This document shows, piece after piece, positions 26,361 through 34,593 of a stretch of 62,915 nucleotides of DNA. The DNA comes from Candidatus Omnitrophota bacterium (GTDB taxonomy: Bacteria; Omnitrophota; Gorgyraeia; Gorgyraeales; Gorgyraeaceae). The notes beneath the pieces were generated by a model. The model was not told the DNA's origin. It saw only the letters and a program-made list of their open reading frames with translations, and did no database searches. The DNA is taken from NCBI GenBank assembly GCA_018901615.1, contig JAHIEN010000108.1:1-62915 (forward strand). The letters run 5' to 3'. The position numbers and the translations under genes are program-made. The number at the start of each line of letters is the position of its first letter. Position 1 is the stretch's first letter.

Positions 26361-27908
26361 ATGAGCAAGAAAATAATTAGTTTAATTTCCACTGAGCTTA
26401 TCCCTACTTGTCACGGACTGCGAAGCATCTCTTCGTTTTTACGGCAAAAAGGATACGACACAAAACTTATTTTTTTCGGTACCCGGAGCCGGCGCTATCC
26501 GCAAAAGGCCTTAAGAGAATTACGGAATTGCGTTAATGGGTCAGACTTAATAGGTATTTCTTGCTACAGCCAGAGTTTTTCTAAAGCCTTGCAGGTCATC
26601 TCCGTTTTAAAACCGCTTAGTATTCCTATTGTCTGGGGTGGCTGTCATGCCACACTGAATTCCGCCGAATGCATTAAGCATGTCGATATCATCTGCAGAG
26701 GTGAGGGAGAAGGCGCAATTCTGGAATTGATAGGATCTCTCGACAATCGCGAAAAAATAAAACGGATCCCTAACTTATGGGTTAAACAAAATGGGGAAAT
26801 ATTTAAGAATGCGCTTCGGCCGCTCATGCCCAATCTGGATATACTGCCTCCGGAAGATTACGAATTCAATCACCAGTATTTTCTTGAATCCGGGAAACGT
26901 ATTGCGCGATATGCCGGACAAAGATTAGGCGCTCAAAGCTATCAAAATGTGCTTGCGAGAAAAAAACTAAAAGGATTTAGCGTATCCTTATCGCGCGGAT
27001 GTCCTTATGCTTGCGCGTATTACTATAATTATGATTACAAGGAGATTTACCGGGACATCAACAATAATACCCTTAAAAGAAAAAGCGTTGAGGCCGCGAT
27101 AAAAGAAATACTTTATTATAAAAAGAAACTTAATTTGACTTCGCGGTTTCATTTTATCTCATTTGATGATGACGATTTTTTTGTGCGCCCTTTAAGTGAA
27201 ATAAAACAATTCTCTGAAGAATACCGAAAGAATATTGGTATTTCTTTTGGGTGCCATGTCCACGTACAGTCTTTCAATGAAGAGAAGCTTAAGGCGCTCA
27301 TCGATGCCGGCTTAAAAGTAGTAACCACGGGGCTGCAGACGGGGAGCGAGAGGATTAACCGGGAAATATATAACCGGATCGTATCGGATAAAGAAGTGAT
27401 CAATGTGGCAAAAACGCTGCGTCGATATTTAAAATATTTCTTTCTGCCCCCTTCTTATCATGTAATAAACACTAATCCCTACGAGACAAAAGAAGACGTG
27501 TGGAAGACAATTAACCTTATCAATGAGCTGCCCCGTCCGTTTAATATTCAGATATTCCAATTAGCGTTCTTTCCTAACAGCCGGCTGGCCACTAAGGCGT
27601 TTGAAGATAAAGTTGTTATGAATAAAAAAGATTTAGCTTTCGACCTCCATTATTACGACGCGATTTCTTATCTGAAAAGGAGGCGAAATTACCGCTACGA
27701 GTGGTTTTTATTGAATTTAATGAACGGTAGTCACCATAGATTTCGTAAAGGGCGGATCTCTTATTTGATGTTCAATATCCTTACGCACAAAAGAATGCTC
27801 AAAATGTCTGAGCGCTGCAGTTGGATAACATATTTATTATCTTTGCTTTTTCTTTTCTCAAAAAAAAGATATGTAAGGTATCATTATGAACGAAACCACA
27901 GATTGTAA
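26361..27908 (+). CDS. B12-type radical SAM homologue missing third cluster Cys
   Basis: A 515-residue B12-rSAM homologue. The N-terminal domain has IPIVWGGCHATLNSAE and IICRGEGEGA. The barrel contains SRGCPYACAYYYNY, so Cys214 and Cys218 are present but residue 221 is Tyr (TAC at 27021-27023) where the third Fe-S ligand should be. The paralogue at 34594 has CSFCC at this place. The remaining barrel is intact (DDDDFFV, TTGLQTGSERI, LPRPFNIQIFQLAFFPNS), so the gene is not decayed. Either the cluster is ligated differently, the protein is a non-catalytic partner, or a TGC-to-TAC error is present. The 3' end overlaps the next gene by 23 bp. Confidence 0.85.
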   Translation: MSKKIISLISTELIPTCHGLRSISSFLRQKGYDTKLIFFGTRSRRYPQKALRELRNCVNGSDLIGISCYSQSFSKALQVISVLKPLSIPIVWGGCHATLNSAECIKHVDIICRGEGEGAILELIGSLDNREKIKRIPNLWVKQNGEIFKNALRPLMPNLDILPPEDYEFNHQYFLESGKRIARYAGQRLGAQSYQNVLARKKLKGFSVSLSRGCPYACAYYYNYDYKEIYRDINNNTLKRKSVEAAIKEILYYKKKLNLTSRFHFISFDDDDFFVRPLSEIKQFSEEYRKNIGISFGCHVHVQSFNEEKLKALIDAGLKVVTTGLQTGSERINREIYNRIVSDKEVINVAKTLRRYLKYFFLPPSYHVINTNPYETKEDVWKTINLINELPRPFNIQIFQLAFFPNSRLATKAFEDKVVMNKKDLAFDLHYYDAISYLKRRRNYRYEWFLLNLMNGSHHRFRKGRISYLMFNILTHKRMLKMSERCSWITYLLSLLFLFSKKRYVRYHYERNHRL

Positions 27909-29433
27909 GATGAAAATCAATATCGTTGTTGCTCCGACAATGCACCATCCTTATCAGTTACGGCGGATTTCGCATAATGATCAAGATCTTCCGCCTTACG
28001 GGGCCGCCTGCATCGCTTCATTTTTAAAAGCAAAAGGGTATTCTGTAGCGATAAAGGATTTTCCTTTATTTTTTGATGAATTTCGGGATATCTTGAAGTT
28101 ACTGGATAGCAAAGCAATGTTCGAAAAGATCACGGAATACGTTACTAAAGATATTCCGCATCCGATGGTGGATAAATTCGCCGAGAAGATGCTTAACTGT
28201 GTCACTGAGGACAGATGCGATCTTTTAGGGTTTTCTCTCTTGAGCCGCCTTAGTCTTCCAATTTCTCTGTTATTAGCTAAAAAGGTGAAACAAAAAAGTA
28301 AAGTTCCAATTGTATTCGGCGGAGCAGTTGTTACGGAGTTTTTCGAACAATATAAATTTAATAAAAAGAGTTTTTTCTTTAGTAACTACGGAAACTGCAA
28401 TTTCATTGATTATTTTATTGTCGGAAAAGGAATGTATCCTTTACTTGGGCTTTTGGAATACCTCCAGGGAAAGGTAAACATTGACAAGATTCCCAATCTC
28501 GTATACCACAAAGAAGGCGAATTAAAATTGAATCAAAGGGTTTTTTTTGGCCTCGAAGAGATTCCTGTTCCTGATTTTTCTGATTTGAATTTAGGTAAAT
28601 ACGAGACCATTCAGCGCAGGATGAGCAAAAAAAGACGGGAGCCAAAACGATTACAACTACCTTACCAGATTACTTCCGGATGTGTTCATAAATGCAGTTT
28701 TTGTAATTTTTATTTAGTGAGCCCTAACGTGCAGTTTAAAAGCTGCGATAAGGTTATCCGTGAATTGATGTTCCTTAAAAAAAAGTATAATACTAATCAT
28801 TTTTTCTTTTGTGAATCCAATGTCAACCTTTCTTATAAATATCTGAAAGAACTATGCGAAGGTATTATTAAGCATAAATTGGATATTGTCTGGAGGAGTG
28901 TCGCAAGCATCGTTAACATTGACAAAAACCTGCTCTCATTACTGAAAGCATCCGGCTGCTACAGTCTTACTTGGGGGATCGAATCGGGCAGCGATGCGAT
29001 TTTAAAGAAAATGAATAAAGGATTTACCGCTTCCCATGCGCGTCAGGTTTTAAAAGATGCACATGATGTTGGTATACATAATACCGTCAATTTTATCACT
29101 GGTTTTATTCATGAAACAAAAAAGGATTTAAATTATACAATTTCTTTTGCGAAGGAAAACGCGGCTTATATTGACAAAGTAAGGATATTTGATTTTGCGC
29201 TTGCTTTTTATACGCCAATACACTTCCATCCAGACCGGTATGGAATTGAAAATATATTCGTTGATTATAATTCTTTAATGGGATTTTCGCGTATCGGATT
29301 TGATGAACAGGGTGGTTTAAAATGGGACAAAAAAATCAAGCAAAAACTAAAATTTTACCGGATGGCGTCACAGGCGATTTTAAAACAAGAGATTTTTAAT
29401 ACTATTTGGAAAAAAATAAGCAATTGTCTTTAG
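27886..29433 (+). CDS. B12-binding-type radical SAM enzyme
   Basis: A 515-residue protein if read from ATG 27886, which has AAGG seven bases upstream. ATG 27910 (MKINIVVAPT) gives 507 residues, fits the family start better but lacks a Shine-Dalgarno. The B12-type domain has VPIVFGGAVVTEFFEQ and FIVGKGMYP. The cluster motif is CVHKCSFC (Cys266, Cys270, Cys273 from the upstream start). TWGIESGSDAILKKMNKG and NFITGFIHETKKD follow. It resembles the gene at 41756-43183 through most of its length, so these two form a second paralogue pair. The reaction is unknown. It closes a tightly packed series before a promoterless-looking 60-bp gap. Confidence 0.87.
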   Translation: MNETTDCKMKINIVVAPTMHHPYQLRRISHNDQDLPPYGAACIASFLKAKGYSVAIKDFPLFFDEFRDILKLLDSKAMFEKITEYVTKDIPHPMVDKFAEKMLNCVTEDRCDLLGFSLLSRLSLPISLLLAKKVKQKSKVPIVFGGAVVTEFFEQYKFNKKSFFFSNYGNCNFIDYFIVGKGMYPLLGLLEYLQGKVNIDKIPNLVYHKEGELKLNQRVFFGLEEIPVPDFSDLNLGKYETIQRRMSKKRREPKRLQLPYQITSGCVHKCSFCNFYLVSPNVQFKSCDKVIRELMFLKKKYNTNHFFFCESNVNLSYKYLKELCEGIIKHKLDIVWRSVASIVNIDKNLLSLLKASGCYSLTWGIESGSDAILKKMNKGFTASHARQVLKDAHDVGIHNTVNFITGFIHETKKDLNYTISFAKENAAYIDKVRIFDFALAFYTPIHFHPDRYGIENIFVDYNSLMGFSRIGFDEQGGLKWDKKIKQKLKFYRMASQAILKQEIFNTIWKKISNCL

Positions 29434-29493
29434 TGGAATAGCTTAAGTTTGTAGTAAAATTATTTGTTACTTAAGAACAGCATAAATGTCACT

Positions 29494-32400
29494 ATGAGAT
29501 CTAAAGTAAAGGTAGGGATAATTTTATCATTGTTCCTTTTGGTTATTGTGTGGGGAGTAATGCGTTATAGAAGCGCCGTGGTATATGAGCAAGCATGCGC
29601 TTTTTATTCCCAGATGCAGGCGATAGAGAAAGATAAAATTATTGAAATAACCAAATATATTACCAGTAATAATTACCTGGATAATCACAGGGCTTGGCAG
29701 AAGGCATTCTCGTTTTCTTACGACACGCTTATCAAAATGAAAAAGTTTAGTAAGGCATTGTCTTTTCCAAAAGAATTCAAGAAACTTATCGATGAAGTTA
29801 TTGGAAAGAAGGAAGACGCAAGTTTATATTTGTTGCAACAGGCTATTCATATCAATAATACCCCTGTTCTAGCGGCCTTTCCGTTCTATGAAAAAGACAA
29901 GCCAAATATAAGCAGTATAAAACCGTATGCGGAATATATATATATTGATAATCTTAAATTGCGCTTTACCCCTAACAGATTAACTAAGAAAAGCGATATG
30001 TGGTATGTAAACAGTGATATGATTGATGATAAAGCAAAAATAGAAAGTTTTAAGAACAAAGATGAAATTGGACAAGAGAAAATACCATTTTCATATAAAG
30101 ATTCTAAAAAAAGGTTTTCTTCCTCATGGTTTTATCAACTTAAAGAGGATAAATTGAGCATTCCTGCTGCGGCTCTTAGGCCATGGTATAGAAAATATGA
30201 AAAAAGTCCGCTAGATTTAGTTATGTATAATAGTACTGTTATTTTAAGAAATGAACACCGTATTTATGGCCTAGATTTATTTTCCGGACAGGAAATTTGG
30301 TCTTTTCGAGATGAAAGGAATGATAACGCGGAATATTATCAGACGTTTCGGCATCTTCATCATAATTCTTTCGGATATGAATTGTTATTGGATAAAGATG
30401 TAATATTCACTGAGCTGGAAGGATTGCTTTTAGCGGTAAAATTTTTAGGTTCAAATACTCCGCAACTATTGTGGAAGCGTAATCTTGGGGAATATACCCT
30501 ATGCGCAAAACCAATAAAAGTAAAAGAAATCCTTGTCGTGGGAGTGATTAATGCAAGAGGCGAATTATGGATATGCGGGTTTGATTCTAAGAATGGGGAA
30601 TTACAGTGGAATACATACATTGGCACATCGTCTTTCTTTTCTCCCGTGAGTATGCTATCAGTGGCTTATGGCGATAACGTAATTTTAGGTACTAATCATG
30701 GGGTCTTACTATGTTTGTCGGTAGTTGATGGAACACTTCTTTGGTTGAGAAAATACCAGCCAAAACAATTCAAACTTTTTGATTATTGGGAGCAGAAGTA
30801 CTATTTGGGTAGATTCACAGGGAAAGGGTATATTAAATATGATACTCAATTTATGGAAATTGAAAGGCCAGGGGTTTTGTACTATAAGCCCCGTGAATCC
30901 GAATATTTTTATATGGTCGACATTGAAAACGGGGCATTGCAAGAAGAAATAATAACTAATGTAAACGGATCGCTTATGTTAAATGTCCTTAATAATAAAG
31001 CGATCTTCTTTAAACCCTTAAACTCCAAAAAGAATGCCTCAGAAATATTGGCCATCGACTTAGAAAACGGAAAGTGTATTTCGAGTTTTAAACTAAGGGG
31101 CAAGATATTTAAGGGGGTAACAAAAAATAATAATACAATAGTATTTAAAATCAGCGATACGGTTTACATGTTGCGGGAGGAAAAAGGTAAAATAATGTGT
31201 AGTAAGACAGGAGTTACTGCTCCCGGATGGCTATTAGCAAACGAAAATAATTTGTTATTTTTTGGAGAGAGGGAAACCCTAAGATGTATAAAATTGACAC
31301 AGCGGGACGCTTCAAATGATTTCCAAAAGGGTCCTACGTCAAAATTTTTGGCAGAAAACAAAAAAGTGTTTGCTATGCTGGAAAAGGCGTTGCAAATAGA
31401 TGATAAAGATAAGAAAAAAATACTTATTAGCAAAATTAATGTTCTGCTGTCCCAGGCAGATAAATTTACTATTCATCCCGCTGACTTTTTCTCTTTTCTT
31501 GTTGCTAATAAAGAAACCTTGAAACATCCGATATGGAAGGAGTTTATCTCAGTATTGAATAAGTTATTCGCCGATCAGGTTGTAACATATAAAGATATTG
31601 AGATAAAGTTTTCAAATTTTTTATATGAGAGCAAGCTTTTGAAAAAACCAAACTCTGAGAAACGGAGTCTCCTCTTACAATCGGCATTTGATAACGATAA
31701 AATTAGTCCTAAAATTAAAGCAAGAGGAGAAAAAATATTTTTGGTCCCAATAGATACGCAAGAAGGAGAAGGGAAGGTGGATTTTTTGCTTCTCTTAAAT
31801 AACGATCAGCTTATTTGTGCTGAAGAAAATGGCAGTATTAGGTGGGTAAGAAAGGTGTTTTATTCGCCACAGATATTAGAGATCAACTCAAGCTTAGATA
31901 TGCATGAGGGTCGAATGTACGCCGATAATATTATTGCTTATTTAGTTAATGATACTCTCGTTGTAAATGATAGCGTAAATGTTTTGGGGATTAACGTGGG
32001 CGACGGCGGTTATCTCTGGAGCATAACAAATCAAGGCCCTGCATTTAAGGATGAAAAACAGTCACCGGAATTGTGGAAAGATAGCTCTATGCTTTTTAAA
32101 AGATACGGTGTGAAGAAATCATTTGTAGAAAAAGTGAAAATGCATATGCAATTTATAGATGGCCGCCTTATCATTGTACACGCCAACAAAATATATTTAG
32201 TCAATCCGGAAACAGGCTTCTGTGAACAGCGTCGGAAGCTAGATATAAAAGGGGCAATGCAAGTGGTAGCTTTTGATCATCTGATTTATATTGTAGATAG
32301 TGAAACGAATAATGTACGCATCTTTGATAAGGTCCTTAGATCTATTGCGCAATATCCGATTAATTTTAAGGATAAAGAAAGCTATTGCCCGAAGTTAATA

Positions 32401-33105
32401 TTTCACAACAAATATGTGTTTGTAAGTGAAAAATCCAAAATATTTGTTCTTAATAAAACAAGCGGAGAATTGATTAATATAATTCATCTGGAAAGCATTG
32501 AAGATTATTATGTTGAGGTGAATAATGATAATTTACTTGTAATTGTACCATTACAATCTATTAGGTGTTTTGATCTAGCCAGCAATGAATTTAATGAAAA
32601 ATGGGCATATAAGCAAGATGCCGGGTTGAGACTAGAGGCTGAAGTTTCCTCGAAGACAAAACCTAACTTTTACTTTGTTCTTGAGAACAGGTCTATATTT
32701 TTCATTTACAAAAATACCGATACATACGAAGCAGCTCTTATTGATATCGAAATCGGAGAGGTTAAGTATGAGACTGTGCTGGATGGCGTAAAAGGAAGAT
32801 TTTTTAATATGTCTAACAGTCAAGAAAGAAAAGGGTCATTGTATTTTTCAATAACAACCCAGCGGTGTCATGAAAATGACGAAAAGAGCGAATTATTTAA
32901 AAAGGCAAAACGTTTACCTGTATGGACCCACCTGATTGAAGTTGACTATCTAAAAGGAGAAATTATGAGAAATGAAACAATAGTAGCGGGTGCGTCTGAT
33001 TATGCCTTTGAAAAGAACGTATTTACTCAGACAAATGCCAATATTTTTTGTTCCATTAATGGCAATCTATTGTACGAATTTTTACCAGAGAGTGACTGGC
33101 AATAA
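29494..33105 (+). CDS. Large PQQ-type beta-propeller protein, membrane-anchored
   Basis: A protein of about 1,200 residues. ATG 29494 is preferred (MRSKVKVGIILSLFLLVIVW, a signal anchor). A TTG at 29464 would add ten residues. The body carries PQQ/WD-like propeller blades: YGLDLFSGQEIWSF, GFDSKNGELQWNTY, LSVVDGTLLWLRKY and NVGDGGYLWSI. The repeats fall in two groups, about residues 240-560 and 760-1190, with a helical insert between, so two propellers are likely. No PQQ-dehydrogenase catalytic signature is obvious. It may be a scaffold or binding protein in the periplasm. It abuts the alkaline-phosphatase-fold gene with no intervening base. It is strongly A+T-rich. Confidence 0.8.
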   Translation: MRSKVKVGIILSLFLLVIVWGVMRYRSAVVYEQACAFYSQMQAIEKDKIIEITKYITSNNYLDNHRAWQKAFSFSYDTLIKMKKFSKALSFPKEFKKLIDEVIGKKEDASLYLLQQAIHINNTPVLAAFPFYEKDKPNISSIKPYAEYIYIDNLKLRFTPNRLTKKSDMWYVNSDMIDDKAKIESFKNKDEIGQEKIPFSYKDSKKRFSSSWFYQLKEDKLSIPAAALRPWYRKYEKSPLDLVMYNSTVILRNEHRIYGLDLFSGQEIWSFRDERNDNAEYYQTFRHLHHNSFGYELLLDKDVIFTELEGLLLAVKFLGSNTPQLLWKRNLGEYTLCAKPIKVKEILVVGVINARGELWICGFDSKNGELQWNTYIGTSSFFSPVSMLSVAYGDNVILGTNHGVLLCLSVVDGTLLWLRKYQPKQFKLFDYWEQKYYLGRFTGKGYIKYDTQFMEIERPGVLYYKPRESEYFYMVDIENGALQEEIITNVNGSLMLNVLNNKAIFFKPLNSKKNASEILAIDLENGKCISSFKLRGKIFKGVTKNNNTIVFKISDTVYMLREEKGKIMCSKTGVTAPGWLLANENNLLFFGERETLRCIKLTQRDASNDFQKGPTSKFLAENKKVFAMLEKALQIDDKDKKKILISKINVLLSQADKFTIHPADFFSFLVANKETLKHPIWKEFISVLNKLFADQVVTYKDIEIKFSNFLYESKLLKKPNSEKRSLLLQSAFDNDKISPKIKARGEKIFLVPIDTQEGEGKVDFLLLLNNDQLICAEENGSIRWVRKVFYSPQILEINSSLDMHEGRMYADNIIAYLVNDTLVVNDSVNVLGINVGDGGYLWSITNQGPAFKDEKQSPELWKDSSMLFKRYGVKKSFVEKVKMHMQFIDGRLIIVHANKIYLVNPETGFCEQRRKLDIKGAMQVVAFDHLIYIVDSETNNVRIFDKVLRSIAQYPINFKDKESYCPKLIFHNKYVFVSEKSKIFVLNKTSGELINIIHLESIEDYYVEVNNDNLLVIVPLQSIRCFDLASNEFNEKWAYKQDAGLRLEAEVSSKTKPNFYFVLENRSIFFIYKNTDTYEAALIDIEIGEVKYETVLDGVKGRFFNMSNSQERKGSLYFSITTQRCHENDEKSELFKKAKRLPVWTHLIEVDYLKGEIMRNETIVAGASDYAFEKNVFTQTNANIFCSINGNLLYEFLPESDWQ

Positions 33106-34107
33106 ATGAAAACAACATTCATATTAATAGTAAGTATCGTATCATTTTTGGCAATAGCATATGCCGGCGATAGGGACTACTCGCGTCTGCCAAATATCAT
33201 TATTATTACGTATAGTGGTTTAAGAAATAGTGAGAGCATAGAAGATCCAACGCGTCAATACATTGATAATCAAAACAACGTGATGTTTAAAGAAGGCACT
33301 TTATTCACAAATCTTATAAATGTTAATTTTGAATTCCACATGTCTTCAGTGCAGGCAATCAATACGGGTCTTAACCACCGCTATTATGGCCCAACAGTTG
33401 TACCAACTATTTTTCAATATGTTAGAAAACAATACGTTTTACCTAAAGAGAAACTGTGGTCTATCGGACACTGGCAACACAATATCAGTGCTTTTGCAAA
33501 TAAACAATATGGAGAAGATACATTCCCTGAGGCCTTTGAGATAGATGACCTATATGTATCAGCCGGGCTGTTAAAAAATCTTAATAAACAAGAGTTGCTT
33601 TTTCTTAAACGTTATCGCAATTTAATTAAGCAAAAGATATTTACATGGCCAACTTGGGATAGTTTTGCTTTTTTTCAGTATGAAATTTTTAAAAAGAATT
33701 TTTTAATCTTGAAGCCTAAAATGGTTCACTATATAATGAATAGTACAGAGATTGCTCATTCTGATACGTTCGCTCGGTATGTATTAGCAATAAAAGAGGC
33801 GGATGAACGCATTTTTGAAATGTGGAATTTGATAAAAGAACATCCTTTTTATCGTGATAATACTTATTTTATTATTGTTGTTGACCATGGAAGAGATCAG
33901 TACTATATGGATCATGATGAAAGTTCATTATTTAAACCAGATCGAGTATGGATGTATATTTATGGACCAGATATTAAAAGGGGGGCAAGGGTTGAACGTG
34001 AGGTTAGGCATGTCGATTTGTTTGCAACGATTGCAAAGATTATGCGTGTGAAAACTCATTATACCGAAGGCAAATTTCTTAATGATTGTTTTACGGGTGA
34101 AAAATAA
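33106..34107 (+). CDS. Exported alkaline-phosphatase/sulfatase-fold protein
   Basis: A 333-residue protein with a cleavable signal peptide (residues 1-20, cleavage near AIAYAGD). The AlkP-superfamily core is visible: LPNIIIITYSGLRNSESI at the first metal-binding strand, FHMSSVQAINTGLNHR at the nucleophile region, FIIVVDHGRDQYYMDHDES carrying the second Asp-His metal pair, and RHVDLFATIAK with the last His. The first metal Asp of sulfatases is replaced by the YSG segment, so chemistry is uncertain. The ATG directly follows the propeller-protein stop, so the two are co-translated and probably work together in the periplasm. Confidence 0.78.
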   Translation: MKTTFILIVSIVSFLAIAYAGDRDYSRLPNIIIITYSGLRNSESIEDPTRQYIDNQNNVMFKEGTLFTNLINVNFEFHMSSVQAINTGLNHRYYGPTVVPTIFQYVRKQYVLPKEKLWSIGHWQHNISAFANKQYGEDTFPEAFEIDDLYVSAGLLKNLNKQELLFLKRYRNLIKQKIFTWPTWDSFAFFQYEIFKKNFLILKPKMVHYIMNSTEIAHSDTFARYVLAIKEADERIFEMWNLIKEHPFYRDNTYFIIVVDHGRDQYYMDHDESSLFKPDRVWMYIYGPDIKRGARVEREVRHVDLFATIAKIMRVKTHYTEGKFLNDCFTGEK

Positions 34108-34152
34108 AAAGTAGTTTTGAGGCAATAACTAATAATAAAGGAGTGGAGTAAA

Positions 34153-34587
34153 ATGAAAAAATCTATGCACGCGCCGCAGGTATTAAATGAACCTGTTAAA
34201 TACGTCAAACCTGTTTCTTTTTCCCGGGGGATGAGGGTTGATCTGGGGGAGTGGGGTATATTGTTTATTTCAGGAACAGCAAGCGTAGATAAGCATGGGA
34301 AGACAGTATATCGTGGTGATTTACTGGCCCAGAGTAAACGTACATTCAAAAATCTTACTGCATTGCTTAAGTCTGAAGGCGCCAGTTGGCATAATGTTGT
34401 GAAGACAACTTGTTTTTTAAAGGATATGCTTAATTATGATGCCTTTAATGAATTCAGAAACAGGTTCTATAAAGACCAGGGACTTAAAATGTTCCCAGCT
34501 TCCACCTGTGTAGAAGCATGTCTTTGCCGCGCGGATCTACTTGTGGAAGTGGAGTTGATCGCTATCTTTAAAATAAAAAGAAAATAG
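34153..34587 (+). CDS. RidA/YjgF-family protein
   Basis: A 144-residue Rid-superfamily protein. ILFISGTASVDKHGKTVYRGD, the helix FKNLTALLKSEGASWHNVVKTTCFLKD and the terminal ASTCVEACLCRADLLVEVE match the trimeric YjgF fold. The Arg in CRADLLVEVE corresponds to the conserved Arg of RidA, which binds imine/enamine substrates. RidA hydrolyses reactive 2-aminoacrylate-type intermediates made by PLP enzymes. A strong AAAGGAG Shine-Dalgarno precedes the ATG. Its presence suggests imine chemistry in the pathway, although the nearby PLP-fold protein lacks its lysine. Rid3-7 type subfamilies differ in activity, so the exact role is open. Confidence 0.88.
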   Translation: MKKSMHAPQVLNEPVKYVKPVSFSRGMRVDLGEWGILFISGTASVDKHGKTVYRGDLLAQSKRTFKNLTALLKSEGASWHNVVKTTCFLKDMLNYDAFNEFRNRFYKDQGLKMFPASTCVEACLCRADLLVEVELIAIFKIKRK

Positions 34588-34593
34588 GTAGTC

